Part shown: piece by piece, positions 1 to 8,574 of the stretch | How positions within the stretch are numbered: position 1 is the stretch's first letter | Layout: each line of letters starts with the position of its first letter | Assembly (NCBI GenBank): GCA_943846735.1 | Contig: OX044364.1 | Location: forward strand, 1,612,001-1,676,000 | DNA length: 64,000 bases | Direction: 5' to 3' | Origin: CAJQLB01 sp905479065 | GTDB taxonomy: Bacteria > Bacteroidota > Bacteroidia > Flavobacteriales > Flavobacteriaceae | The notes under the pieces: generated by a model | Told to the model about the DNA's origin: nothing | Databases searched by the model: none | Seen by the model: only the letters and a program-made list of their open reading frames with translations | Made by a program: the position numbers and the translations under genes

Positions 1-3000
1 CCAAATAAGCTTACTTGTGCTGAATTCTTATTTTCCTGATACTTATTTGCGTATCTTATTGTCTTTTCTAAAAACGTCACGCCATCACCTTCATCGCTAA
101 AATATTGGGCACGATGTGTCATATCAAAACAATCAAAGCCCCCCGCATTAGCTAAATTCTCAAACGCTTTTTTATTAGAAGCTCGCAAATCAATACGTTT
201 TGCCAAATCAAAAATAGACTTGTAAGATCCATCTTCTTTTCTGTTCGAGACAATTGTTTTTACTGCGCCATGTCCTACTCCTTTGATAGCACCCATTCCA
301 AAACGAATTGCATTTTCTTGATTCACTGAAAACTTGTAATAAGATTCATTAACATCAGGACCGAGCACTTTCAATTTCATTCGCTTACATTCTTCCATGA
401 AAAAAGTAACCTGCTTAATGTCATTCATGTTATTAGATAAAACAGCTGCCATATACTCTGCTGGATAATGAGCTTTCAAATAGGCTGTTTGATAGGCTAT
501 CCATGCATAGCACGTGGAATGTGACTTATTGAAAGCATAGCTTGCAAAAGCTTCCCAATCTTTCCAGATTTTCTCTAACTTTTCTTTATCCATCCCCTTG
601 ATAGCAGCCTGTTCAATAAATTTTGGCTTCATTTTATCAAGGACAGCTTTCTGCTTTTTACCCATGGCCTTACGTAACACATCAGCTTCACCTTTAGTAA
701 AATCTGCCAGCTTTTGAGACAAAAGCATTACTTGCTCTTGATAAACAGTAATTCCATAAGTCTCCTTGAGATATTCCTCCATCTCAGGTAAATCATATTC
801 GATATCCTCATCTCCATGTTTGCGTGCAATAAAACTTGGTATGTATTCCATAGGTCCAGGGCGATACAAGGCATTCATCGCAATCAAATCATCAAAAACT
901 GAAGGCTTTAAATCTTTCATATGCTTTTGCATACCCGGCGACTCATACTGAAAAATACCGACTGTTTCGCCTTTTTGAAAAAGTGCATAAGTCGCGTCAT
1001 CATCGATTGGAAAATTATCAGGCTCTAACTCAATGCCATGTTTGGCTTTTACAATTTTTACGGTGTCTTTTATCAGTGTTAATGTTTTCAATCCGAGAAA
1101 ATCCATTTTTAAAAGTCCTGCATCTTCAACTACAGAGTTATCAAATTGTGTCACATATAAATCAGAATCTTTCGCTGTTGCCACCGGAACATAATTCGTA
1201 ATATCACCGGGTGTAATAATGACTCCGCATGCATGAATACCAGTATTTCTTACAGAACCTTCTAGGGATCTTGCAAGATTCACTGTTTCTGCTTCTAAAT
1301 CCTCTCCCTCAGAAATATTTAACAACTGATTTACTTTCTCTAAATCTTCAGAACGAAACATGCCTTTTAGTTTCTTTTCGTCGGCACCAAATATTTTACC
1401 AAGTTTAGACATATTTGGAATTAATTTAGCCAATCTATCCGCATCAAATAGAGGCAAATCTAACACCCTAGCAGTATCACGAATTGAAGATTTTGCTGCC
1501 ATAGTCCCATAAGTAATGATCTGAGCTACCTGATTTGCTCCATATTTATCAATGACATATTCCATGACACGACCTCTTCCTTCATCGTCAAAGTCAATGT
1601 CAATATCAGGCATACTGATACGATCTGGGTTTAAAAAACGCTCAAAAAGAAGGTCGTATTTTAAAGGATCTATATTTGTTATCCAGAGACAATACGCCAC
1701 CACTGAACCTGCTGCTGAGCCACGCCCTGGGCCAACAGAAACACTCATTTTTCTAGCTTCTCTAATAAAATCTTCAACAATTAAAAAATATCCAGGATAA
1801 CCCGTGTTTTCAATGGTTGTAAGCTCAAAATCTAAACGCTCCTCAATGCTTTTTGTGATATCACCATAACGTTTTTTTGCGCCTTCATAGGTAAGGTATC
1901 TCAAATAATCATTTTCTCCTCGCTTTCCTCCATCATGATCATCCTCCTCGTGCTTAAATTCACTTGGAATTTTAAATTCAGGAAGTAACACATCTCTTGC
2001 TAATTCAAACTCCTCTACCTTATCAATGATTTCTTGAATATTAATAATGGCCTCAGGAATATCTTTGAAAAGGAACTTCATATCCTCAGAGGACTTAAAA
2101 TAATATTCTTGGTTTGGTAAGCCATATCGATAACCACGGCCACGACCAATCGGTGTCGCTTGTTTTTCTCCGTCTTTTACACAAAGTAAAATATCATGGG
2201 CATTGGCGTCTTCCTTTTCACAATAATAATTATTGTTTGTCGCAATTAATTTTACTTGAAATTTTTGTGAAAAAACTTTTAATGTCTGATTAACACGTCT
2301 TTCATCTTCTTGATTATGCTGCATCATCTCGAGATAAAAATCGTCACCAAATTGCCGTTGCCACCATATGACTGCCTCTTCAGCTTGTTTTTCACCTATA
2401 TTTAAAATTTTACTCGAAATTTCACCATAAAGATTCCCTGAGAGCACAATGATGTCCTCCTTATATTGCTCAATAACAGACTTATCAATTCTTGGTACGT
2501 AATAAAACCCATCCGTGTAAGCAATAGATGCCATTTTTACCAAGTTTTGATAACCATTTTTATTTTTAGCTAGTAATACCATTTGGTAACCATAGTCTTT
2601 GAGAGATTTATTTGTGTGATCTTCACAAACAAAAAACTCACATCCAACGATAGGTTTTATCTTGTGACCAGAGACATCCTTTCCTTCTTCTTTATTTTTT
2701 GTATTTATTTCATTGATGAGTCTGTTATGTGCTTTGACTTCTTTTACAAAATGAAAAGCTCCCATCATATTAGCATGATCTGTTAAAGCAACTGCATTCA
2801 TATTGTGCTTCGCTGTCGCTGCAACAAGTTCTTTGACGCTAATTGTTGATTGTAAGACCGAAAACTGTGAATGATTATGAAGGTGGGCAAAATTGGCCTC
2901 TTCTAATTCAAAGTTGTACTCAGAGTTCTCAATTACATCATTTGGCTCTGCTTTCTGTAGTAGTTCATTAATTTTTGAAGAAGCTCTTTTAAGATTAACA

Positions 3001-3665
3001 TGCTTTAGTCCTAAAGGAAGTATCTCTGATGGATTAGCTTCAGAAAACTGTCTAAAATAATCTGGCTGAACATCTAATTGCTCTTGTGTAAATTCACGCC
3101 TCCTAACAAGCTCTAAGAAACATCTCGTGGTTGCTTCAACATCAGCGGTCGCATTGTGTGCATCTTTAAAAGCCTTGCCAAATAAATGTTGATATAATTC
3201 TGTTAGCGTTGGTAGCTTAAATTTACCACCTCTTCCCCCTGGAAGCCTGCAAAGTAATGCCGTCTTTTCGGTACAGGTATCTAGAACAGGTAACTCTAAT
3301 AATTTTGAAGTTATATTTTCCCTGTAAAATTCACAGGCCATGATATTTAAGTCAAATCCAACATTCTGACCCACAACAAACTTTGATTTAGACAATACAT
3401 GCTTAAATTTTTCTAGAATTTCATGTAATGGTAATCCTTTATCTTGGGCGAGTTCTGTAGAAATACCATGAATTTTTTCTGCATCATAAGGAATGTTAAA
3501 TCCATCTGGAGTAATTAAATAATCCTCATGTTCAATACAAACCCCCATTTCATCATGAAATTGCCAAGCGATTTGCACACAACGAGGCCAATTATCTGTA
3601 TCGCTAACTGGTGCTTTCCACCGTTTAGGCAAACCTGTAGTCTCAGTATCAAAAATTAAGTACAT
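1..3665 (-). CDS. dnaE: DNA polymerase III alpha subunit with fused N-terminal 3'-5' exonuclease (partial, 3' end outside window)
   Basis: Replicative DNA polymerase. The frame is open from an ATG at 3665 to the window edge (1221 codons), so the C-terminus is missing. Residues 1-180 form a DnaQ-type DEDDh exonuclease: Exo I is FDTETTG at the extreme N-terminus, followed by an NVGFDLN Exo II-like segment and an HNATADVEA Exo III segment. A PHP domain follows (HLHNHSQFS, then ALTDHANM), then the C-family polymerase palm with catalytic PDIDIDF at residues 686-692 and DDEGRGR just after it. This order (exonuclease, PHP, polymerase) differs from PolC, where the exonuclease is inserted inside PHP, and from E. 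coli DnaE, which has none. DnaE proteins of this enlarged type occur in flavobacteria as far as I recall. Transcribed away from the lipoprotein gene at 3844-4335 on the same strand. Confidence 0.97.
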   Translation of the reverse strand, partial: MYLIFDTETTGLPKRWKAPVSDTDNWPRCVQIAWQFHDEMGVCIEHEDYLITPDGFNIPYDAEKIHGISTELAQDKGLPLHEILEKFKHVLSKSKFVVGQNVGFDLNIMACEFYRENITSKLLELPVLDTCTEKTALLCRLPGGRGGKFKLPTLTELYQHLFGKAFKDAHNATADVEATTRCFLELVRRREFTQEQLDVQPDYFRQFSEANPSEILPLGLKHVNLKRASSKINELLQKAEPNDVIENSEYNFELEEANFAHLHNHSQFSVLQSTISVKELVAATAKHNMNAVALTDHANMMGAFHFVKEVKAHNRLINEINTKNKEEGKDVSGHKIKPIVGCEFFVCEDHTNKSLKDYGYQMVLLAKNKNGYQNLVKMASIAYTDGFYYVPRIDKSVIEQYKEDIIVLSGNLYGEISSKILNIGEKQAEEAVIWWQRQFGDDFYLEMMQHNQEDERRVNQTLKVFSQKFQVKLIATNNNYYCEKEDANAHDILLCVKDGEKQATPIGRGRGYRYGLPNQEYYFKSSEDMKFLFKDIPEAIINIQEIIDKVEEFELARDVLLPEFKIPSEFKHEEDDHDGGKRGENDYLRYLTYEGAKKRYGDITKSIEERLDFELTTIENTGYPGYFLIVEDFIREARKMSVSVGPGRGSAAGSVVAYCLWITNIDPLKYDLLFERFLNPDRISMPDIDIDFDDEGRGRVMEYVIDKYGANQVAQIITYGTMAAKSSIRDTARVLDLPLFDADRLAKLIPNMSKLGKIFGADEKKLKGMFRSEDLEKVNQLLNISEGEDLEAETVNLARSLEGSVRNTGIHACGVIITPGDITNYVPVATAKDSDLYVTQFDNSVVEDAGLLKMDFLGLKTLTLIKDTVKIVKAKHGIELEPDNFPIDDDATYALFQKGETVGIFQYESPGMQKHMKDLKPSVFDDLIAMNALYRPGPMEYIPSFIARKHGDEDIEYDLPEMEEYLKETYGITVYQEQVMLLSQKLADFTKGEADVLRKAMGKKQKAVLDKMKPKFIEQAAIKGMDKEKLEKIWKDWEAFASYAFNKSHSTCYAWIAYQTAYLKAHYPAEYMAAVLSNNMNDIKQVTFFMEECKRMKLKVLGPDVNESYYKFSVNQENAIRFGMGAIKGVGHGAVKTIVSNRKEDGSYKSIFDLAKRIDLRASNKKAFENLANAGGFDCFDMTHRAQYFSDEGDGVTFLEKTIRYANKYQENKNSAQVSLF

Positions 3666-3744
3666 AGGTGTTATTTAGTAGTCTAAATTAATGATTAAAA
3701 ATAGGAATAATAAAGAGTTTTAAGATGGAAAGTTATGAACACTT

Positions 3745-3843
3745 TTAAACAGCAGCAGCCGCTTTATAAGGAGACACTAACGTGATTGAGGTGATTGCAA
3801 TTGTTAAACCACATCGAAACGAATAATCCTTACATGTAAGGCT
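3745..3843 (-). other. open in-frame extension after the lipoprotein stop (possible remnant peptide)
   Basis: Immediately after the TGA of the upstream lipoprotein gene, the same frame stays open for 32 codons to a TAA at 3747-3745. It reads as a protein-like hydrophobic stretch (contains FRCGLTIAIT and SPYKAAAAV). There is no ATG, GTG or TTG at its head, so no independent start is visible. It could be the tail of an older, longer gene or chance. A 14-bp perfect palindrome (3828-3841) lies in it but has no T tract. The rest of the 3666-3843 gap shows nothing I recognise. Confidence 0.25.
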
Positions 3844-4335
3844 TCATTCAATTCTTTCAAGGCCACCAAGTAGGGGTATTTTATAAAAAACACCTTCATT
3901 AAAATTAATTGAATTTAAACCATCTTCAGTGTAAGCATAAAACCAAAAAGTTCCAGAAATATTTCTTGGATTTTCATTATCTACATTTTCAATGTTAATT
4001 TCACCAAATTTAGGGAATATTGAGATGTTGGGGTCAGGAACATTTTTTGTGGAAAAAACGGTTCCATTTGTATCAACATAAATTGCTACATTATCACTAT
4101 CACCACTCAGTTCAAAAACACCATTTGATTCGCTGGACGTAATTAATTGAAGTTTCTCTCCAGAATTCCTTCCTTCAATGATAAATCCATTATTATCTAT
4201 ATCTGCAGCCAGAAAGTTGGCATTCCAAAATACAGCACCGTCTTTTTGTGCTTCAAAAGATGGTGACCTAAATTCAACTTCATCACTACAATTGAGAACT
4301 AAAAACATGACAAGTATGAGGTTGGGTGCTTTCAT
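3844..4335 (-). CDS. putative lipoprotein, DUF6252-like
   Basis: Small exported protein of unknown function, 163 residues. I place the start at the ATG at 4335 rather than the upstream start at 4362, because it gives a clean lipoprotein signal: a hydrophobic stretch ending VLNCSDE, with Cys15 as the predicted lipidated residue. The mature part is beta-rich: an early W-x-A segment (FWNANF), a middle repeat of G/N-rich strands and a late GTFWFYAY strand. That resembles the DUF6252 lipoproteins common in Flavobacteriaceae, but I assign the family from memory only. Single gene, transcribed in the same direction as dnaE. No operon partner is obvious. Confidence 0.7.
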   Translation of the reverse strand: MKAPNLILVMFLVLNCSDEVEFRSPSFEAQKDGAVFWNANFLAADIDNNGFIIEGRNSGEKLQLITSSESNGVFELSGDSDNVAIYVDTNGTVFSTKNVPDPNISIFPKFGEINIENVDNENPRNISGTFWFYAYTEDGLNSINFNEGVFYKIPLLGGLERIE

Positions 4336-4389
4336 AACAAGACTTAAGATATATGATATCAAAAGTATGATAAAAATCTAAACATATAA

Positions 4390-4418
4390 TTGAGAATTCA
4401 AAAAATATAGTATCTTTG
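4390..4418 (+). promoter_or_regulatory. rpsP promoter (Bacteroidota type)
   Basis: TTG at 4390-4392 (-33 element), an 18-base spacer, then TATCTTTG at 4411-4418, an exact match to the Bacteroidota -7 consensus TAnnTTTG. The rpsP start codon is 46 bases downstream, leaving a leader of roughly 40 bases. Confidence 0.75.
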
Positions 4419-4464
4419 CGCACTCATTAATAATCGGGGTCGAGAACCTCACTAATTAATATTT

Positions 4465-5004
4465 ATGGCAGTTAAACTAAGACTACAAAGACACGGAAAA
4501 AAAGGCAAACCATATTATTGGATTGTTGCGGCAGATGCACGATCAAAAAGAGATGGTAAGTTTTTAGAGAAAATTGGAAGCTACAATCCTAACATTAATC
4601 CCGCAAGTATCGAACTAGATGTCGATACTGCAGTTAAATGGCTCCAAAATGGTGCACAACCAACAGATACGGCAAGAGCTATTCTTTCTTACAAAGGAGC
4701 TATGCTAAAAAACCATTTAGCAGGAGGTGTTCGTAAAGGAGCACTGACCGAAGAAGAAGCTGAGAAAAAGTTTCAAGCTTGGTTAGATGATAAAGCAGCA
4801 AAAGTTGATTCTAAAAAAGACAGTTTAGCAAAAGTTGAAGCTGAAGCAAAAGCGAAAGCTTTAGAAGCCGAAAAAGAAGCAAACGAAGCTCGAATAGCAG
4901 CTTTAGCGCCTGTTGTTGAAGAAGAAGAGCCTGTTGCGGAAGAATCTGAAGCGACTGCAGAGTCAGCAGAGCCAGAAACTAAAGCTACCAACGAAGAGGA
5001 ATAA
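4465..5004 (+). CDS. rpsP: 30S ribosomal protein S16 with acidic/alanine-rich C-terminal extension
   Basis: Small-subunit ribosomal protein that binds 16S rRNA and aids 30S assembly. The conserved S16 core is at residues 1-82 (MAVKLRLQRHGKKGKPYYWI at the N-terminus, then DGKFLEKIGSYNP). Residues 85-179 are an unusual tail: a predicted helical stretch of Lys/Glu/Ala repeats followed by a Glu-rich end. Ordinary S16 is about 80-90 residues, so the protein is twice the usual length. Such tails occur in Bacteroidota S16. First gene of the rpsP-rimM-trmN6 cluster, preceded by a good promoter and followed by a strong hairpin before rimM. Confidence 0.98.
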   Translation: MAVKLRLQRHGKKGKPYYWIVAADARSKRDGKFLEKIGSYNPNINPASIELDVDTAVKWLQNGAQPTDTARAILSYKGAMLKNHLAGGVRKGALTEEEAEKKFQAWLDDKAAKVDSKKDSLAKVEAEAKAKALEAEKEANEARIAALAPVVEEEEPVAEESEATAESAEPETKATNEEE

Positions 5005-5022
5005 AAAAAATGTTATATTTTT

Positions 5023-5055
5023 AAACTCCGATACAATGTATCGGAGTTTTTTATT
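5023..5055 (+). terminator. intrinsic terminator or attenuator between rpsP and rimM
   Basis: Perfect 13-bp stem (5023-5035 with 5037-5049; the innermost pairs form the loop), core ACTCCGATACA / TGTATCGGAGT, followed by a T run. It sits 18 bases after the rpsP stop and ends about 8-14 bases before the rimM start, so rimM expression from the rpsP promoter would need read-through. It probably sets a high S16 : RimM ratio. Confidence 0.8.
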
Positions 5056-5062
5056 TAAAGTC

Positions 5063-5590
5063 ATGCGTAAAGAAAATTGTTTCTTTTTAGGTAAAATTGT
5101 CAAAAAATACAGTTTTAAAGGTGAACTTCTTATTAAATTAGATACGGATGAACCTCAGGTGTATGAGCATTTAGAAGCAATCTTTATTCAGGTTCGTAAT
5201 AACTTCATTCCTTTTTTTGTTGTACACTCAAGACTTCACAAATCCCAACTTTTACGTGTCAAATTTGAAGATGTTGATTGTGAGGCAGATGCCAATGCCC
5301 TCATAGGTAGTGAACTTTACCTCCCATTAGATCTTTTACCGAAATTAGAGGGCAATAAGTTTTACTTTCACGAAGTCATCAATTTTACCATTATTGATCA
5401 ACATTTTGGTGAAATAGGTCGTTTAAAATCCATAAACGATTCAACGGCACAAGCTCTTTTTGTAATTGATAGAAATGGTGTAGAAATTCTAATTCCAATG
5501 AATGATGAGTTTATTTCTGAAGTGAATCGTAAAATGAAAACAATCATCGTGGAAACGCCCCCTGGTCTTATAGAACTCTATTTAACTTGA
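5063..5590 (+). CDS. rimM: 16S rRNA-processing protein RimM
   Basis: 30S maturation factor that binds S19 and the 16S head domain. 175 residues. I chose the ATG at 5063 because the earlier start at 4913 lies inside rpsP and the family begins with a short lead into a G-K-I/V-K-KYSFKGEL strand, seen here. The N-terminal RimM beta-barrel (about 5-85) is followed by a PRC-like barrel (about 95-172, with FYFHEVINF and ending VETPPGLIELY). Lies behind the rpsP terminator hairpin and its TGA overlaps the ATG of trmN6 by one base. Confidence 0.95.
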   Translation: MRKENCFFLGKIVKKYSFKGELLIKLDTDEPQVYEHLEAIFIQVRNNFIPFFVVHSRLHKSQLLRVKFEDVDCEADANALIGSELYLPLDLLPKLEGNKFYFHEVINFTIIDQHFGEIGRLKSINDSTAQALFVIDRNGVEILIPMNDEFISEVNRKMKTIIVETPPGLIELYLT

Positions 5591-6306
5591 TGTCTACAAA
5601 ACCATTTCAATTCAAACAATTTAAGGTGCATCAAGACAGGTGTGCAATGAAAATTGGTACAGATAGTGTCATACTTGGAGCTCATACTTCCTTGAAAAGG
5701 AAGCCAAAATCCGTTCTAGACATAGGTGCTGGGACAGGAATTTTATCTCTGATGTTAGCGCAACGGTGCGATTCTGATATCATCGATGCCGTAGAAATTG
5801 ATGATAACGCTTTCGAACAATGCACTAATAATTTTGAAGACTCTCCATGGAATGATCGATTGTTTTGTTACCATACCTCATTAGAAGATTTTACAGCAGA
5901 GGTTTCTGATTCGTACGATTTAATCATCACGAACCCTCCTTACTACTCTGAAGATTATAAAAGCGCCAATCCACAACGTGATTTAGCTCGGTTTCAAGAC
6001 GCCTTGCCATTCGCAAATCTCTTAGAATGTGTTTCAAAATTATTGAATAAAACTGGAATATTTTCAATTATTATTCCCTTTGAAGAGGAAGATGAATTAA
6101 AACGTCTAGCTCTCAATTATGGTCTTTTTGCAAATGACATTTTAAGAATTAAAGGTCATGCATCAGCACTTATAAAAAGAAGTATTATTGAATTTTCTTT
6201 TGTTAAAAGTAACTGTACCCTCAACACATTAGTTATCGAAAAAAAACGTCATCAATATACGGCCGACTACATCAAACTCACCAAAAAATTTTATTTAAAA
6301 TTATAA
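5590..6306 (+). CDS. trmN6: tRNA1(Val) A37 N6-methyltransferase
   Basis: SAM-dependent methyltransferase that makes m6A37 in tRNA1-Val (YfiC/TrmN6 family). 238 residues. The N-terminus FKQFKVHQDRCAMKIGTDSVILG is the family signature (seen at about 8-29). The SAM-binding motif is VLDIGAGTGIL and the N6-adenine catalytic motif NPPY is present (ITNPPYYSEDY). Start is the ATG at 5590, which overlaps the rimM stop as TGATG and implies translational coupling. The next gene is convergent, with a one-base gap and no terminator seen. Confidence 0.93.
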   Translation: MSTKPFQFKQFKVHQDRCAMKIGTDSVILGAHTSLKRKPKSVLDIGAGTGILSLMLAQRCDSDIIDAVEIDDNAFEQCTNNFEDSPWNDRLFCYHTSLEDFTAEVSDSYDLIITNPPYYSEDYKSANPQRDLARFQDALPFANLLECVSKLLNKTGIFSIIIPFEEEDELKRLALNYGLFANDILRIKGHASALIKRSIIEFSFVKSNCTLNTLVIEKKRHQYTADYIKLTKKFYLKL

Positions 6307-6307
6307 T

Positions 6308-7186
6308 TCAATAAAAACGCTCCAATGGTCGAGTTAAACAGGTTGGACCGCCACCGCCTTTTAAACTAATATCATCACCCTGATAGACAGTAACTCGACA
6401 TCCATTATCTTTTAAGAGTTTGAGTGTTTTTGAATTACCTGAAACCGTTAAACAATCCCTGGGAGCCAGCGCCAGCACATTACATCCCATAGACTCAAAT
6501 TCATCCTCAGGAACCTCAATTAATTGAATATTCCTATGAATCAACTCGTTTCGAAATGCAATAGGCATTAAAGGTGAGTACACAACAGCCAAATCCTTAT
6601 CAATTGGACTAAATATACTCATCAAATGAAACACATCCTCTTTACCTTTATAGTGAGGTAAATTAACTACGATAATGTTAATGCCCTTAGGCTCCAATAG
6701 TGCTTTTATTTGACGAATCCCTTCTAAATTAGTTCTATATGTATGCCCCACCGCTAAAGTAGACTCATCTAGCCAAGCAACGTCACCTCCTTCAATAGTC
6801 CCTGGAGATTCAATTTTACCTAAAATTGGGATATCACAATTCTCATATGTTTGCTTATGCAATTGTGGCTCAAGAGATCTCCCTTCTTTTCCCATATTAC
6901 AAATAATCATTCCAAAATTTGTTGCAATTGAAGCATCTCTACAATAAATAGAATCAATTTGAACCTGACTGTCTAAGGGAAAATTAAGTAATTGAATGTT
7001 TTTTTGACTCAAGTATGCTTGAAACGCTTCATATTCTTCAAACGCGTTTGTTAAATTTGGTCGAGCCAGATAATTTAAGGCTTTCCATTGTTGATTTATT
7101 CGGTTATCAGATACGAATGCATGCTTTACTGGTGTTATGAAAACAGATTGTAATTTTAGATATTCTGAATGGTACGTAATTGCCAT
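6308..7186 (-). CDS. amidinotransferase / dimethylargininase-fold hydrolase
   Basis: Enzyme of the pentein (arginine deiminase, DDAH, amidinotransferase) superfamily, likely hydrolysing a guanidino amino acid such as arginine or methylarginine to citrulline plus amine. 292 residues. Visible motifs: a CRDAS substrate-binding segment near 82-86, IEGGDV near 131-136, a D184/His187 segment (EDVFHLM), and the nucleophile Cys283 in GGGGPTCLTRPLER at the C-terminus. All catalytic positions look intact. Starts 3 bases downstream of the amino-acid permease stop, so the two form one transcription unit of uptake plus hydrolysis. Substrate cannot be read from sequence; N-succinylarginine-type or DDAH-type activity are alternatives. 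Confidence 0.85.
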   Translation of the reverse strand: MAITYHSEYLKLQSVFITPVKHAFVSDNRINQQWKALNYLARPNLTNAFEEYEAFQAYLSQKNIQLLNFPLDSQVQIDSIYCRDASIATNFGMIICNMGKEGRSLEPQLHKQTYENCDIPILGKIESPGTIEGGDVAWLDESTLAVGHTYRTNLEGIRQIKALLEPKGINIIVVNLPHYKGKEDVFHLMSIFSPIDKDLAVVYSPLMPIAFRNELIHRNIQLIEVPEDEFESMGCNVLALAPRDCLTVSGNSKTLKLLKDNGCRVTVYQGDDISLKGGGGPTCLTRPLERFY

Positions 7187-7189
7187 ACT

Positions 7190-8500
7190 TTATAAGTCTT
7201 TGCTTTGGTGGTATTTCATGAGTATGTAAAAAGGAATTCCTAACAATAACAGGAAAAATCCATAAAACACTGTATCGCTTCCCGACCCGTAAATTGTCCA
7301 AAGTGAATACATAAATCCTGTTAATGATAAGATAATAATATTAAATTTATTGTCATTGAATATCCCCTTTTTAATTGTTATAATAACATATGAAGCAGCA
7401 ACCAACAAGTATGGAATTAAAACTGTAAGTGTAGTCAGTAAAGCAATAAATTCAAACTGATTAACCAAACCCTCAGAAAAGTTCATAAGCATCACAGCAG
7501 AACTTAAAATACTTCCAATAATTATCCCTGCTTGTGGAGCCTCCATTTGATTCTGTTTCTTAAAAATTCTTGGAAACATCTTATCCTTTGCTGCAGCCAT
7601 TGGAAGTTGTCCAGCTATTAATATCCACCCATTTAATGCTCCTATTGCTGATATTGCAGCACCAGCCGCAACAAAATAGCCTAGTTTTTCTCCACCCATA
7701 ATATGCCCAGCTTCAGCAAATGGAGCAGGAGAAATCAATAATTGGTCAATGGGTAAAATACCAAATAACACAATGGTACCAAGAATATAAACAAGTGTCG
7801 CGATAAGCGTTCCGAACATGGTTGCTTTAGGAATATTTTTGTGAGGATTTTTAATACTCTCCGCAGGAATTGTAGCACATTCTATTCCTAGAAAAGCAAA
7901 TAATGTTAAGGTTGCAACTGTCGAAAAAGCTTCAAAATGTGAGACCTCAGAATTATTAAATTCTGGAAAATTATCTAAATCAAAAAAGAATAGTCCTGCC
8001 AAAATTACAAGAATAAGTGGCAACAACTTTAAAATAGTTGTGAGTACTTGAAATATTCCAGAGGTCTTTATTCCTTTTATATTGACCCAAGTAAAAAACC
8101 AAATAAAGGATAGTCCGATAACTACTGATAACAAAGAATTATTTTCAAGAATTGGAAAGAAAAAACTCAATGCACTAATAATAGCTACAGCAATTCCTGC
8201 ATTAACAACCCAGCATGAAATCCAATATCCCCAGGCAACTATAAATCCTGTAAAATCACCAAAACCTTCTTTTGCAAAGGCATAAGGGCCTCCATTTTTA
8301 GCATTTAACAATTTACTTAGATTACTAAATATTTTTGCTAAAATAAATGCTCCCGCAGCGGTAAAAAGCCATCCTAGCAAACTAATACTACCGTATTTTG
8401 CAAGGGCTGCTGGTAGTACAAAAATACCCGAACCTATCATATTCCCGACGACAAGAGACGTCGCTGCAATTAGTCCTATTTTTTGCTTATTTGAGGCCAT
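7190..8500 (-). CDS. APC-family amino acid permease
   Basis: Inner-membrane amino-acid transporter, 436 residues with about 12 predicted helices. The N-terminal GNMIGSGIFVLPA is the substrate-backbone-binding GSGIF motif of the APC superfamily; the sequence resembles the arginine/agmatine and cationic-amino-acid branch (AdiC/YjdE-like). Followed after 3 bases by the pentein hydrolase gene on the same strand, which suggests a guanidino or basic amino acid as substrate. Divergent from the Rieske oxygenase gene; the 74-base gap carries both promoters, none of which is a clean TAnnTTTG match. Confidence 0.92.
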   Translation of the reverse strand: MASNKQKIGLIAATSLVVGNMIGSGIFVLPAALAKYGSISLLGWLFTAAGAFILAKIFSNLSKLLNAKNGGPYAFAKEGFGDFTGFIVAWGYWISCWVVNAGIAVAIISALSFFFPILENNSLLSVVIGLSFIWFFTWVNIKGIKTSGIFQVLTTILKLLPLILVILAGLFFFDLDNFPEFNNSEVSHFEAFSTVATLTLFAFLGIECATIPAESIKNPHKNIPKATMFGTLIATLVYILGTIVLFGILPIDQLLISPAPFAEAGHIMGGEKLGYFVAAGAAISAIGALNGWILIAGQLPMAAAKDKMFPRIFKKQNQMEAPQAGIIIGSILSSAVMLMNFSEGLVNQFEFIALLTTLTVLIPYLLVAASYVIITIKKGIFNDNKFNIIILSLTGFMYSLWTIYGSGSDTVFYGFFLLLLGIPFYILMKYHQSKDL

Positions 8501-8574
8501 TTATACGATTTAAACATATCCCATTTTTATTGTGTAAATTAGGAGCACATTACGAATTTACAATTATATTATTA

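Noticed and set aside
3828..3841. Palindrome CCTTACATGTAAGG as terminator
   Set aside because: The stem is without loop bases of suitable size and has no T tract.
4773..4991. Antisense Ser/Ala-rich frame within rpsP
   Set aside because: It is a shadow of the Glu/Ala-rich extension.
4913..5062. Longer rimM start inside rpsP
   Set aside because: The upstream codons are a frame shadow of rpsP and of the terminator hairpin; the family begins at the 5063 ATG.
8398..8574. Longer Rieske oxygenase start
   Set aside because: These codons are antisense to the permease gene and do not match the family.
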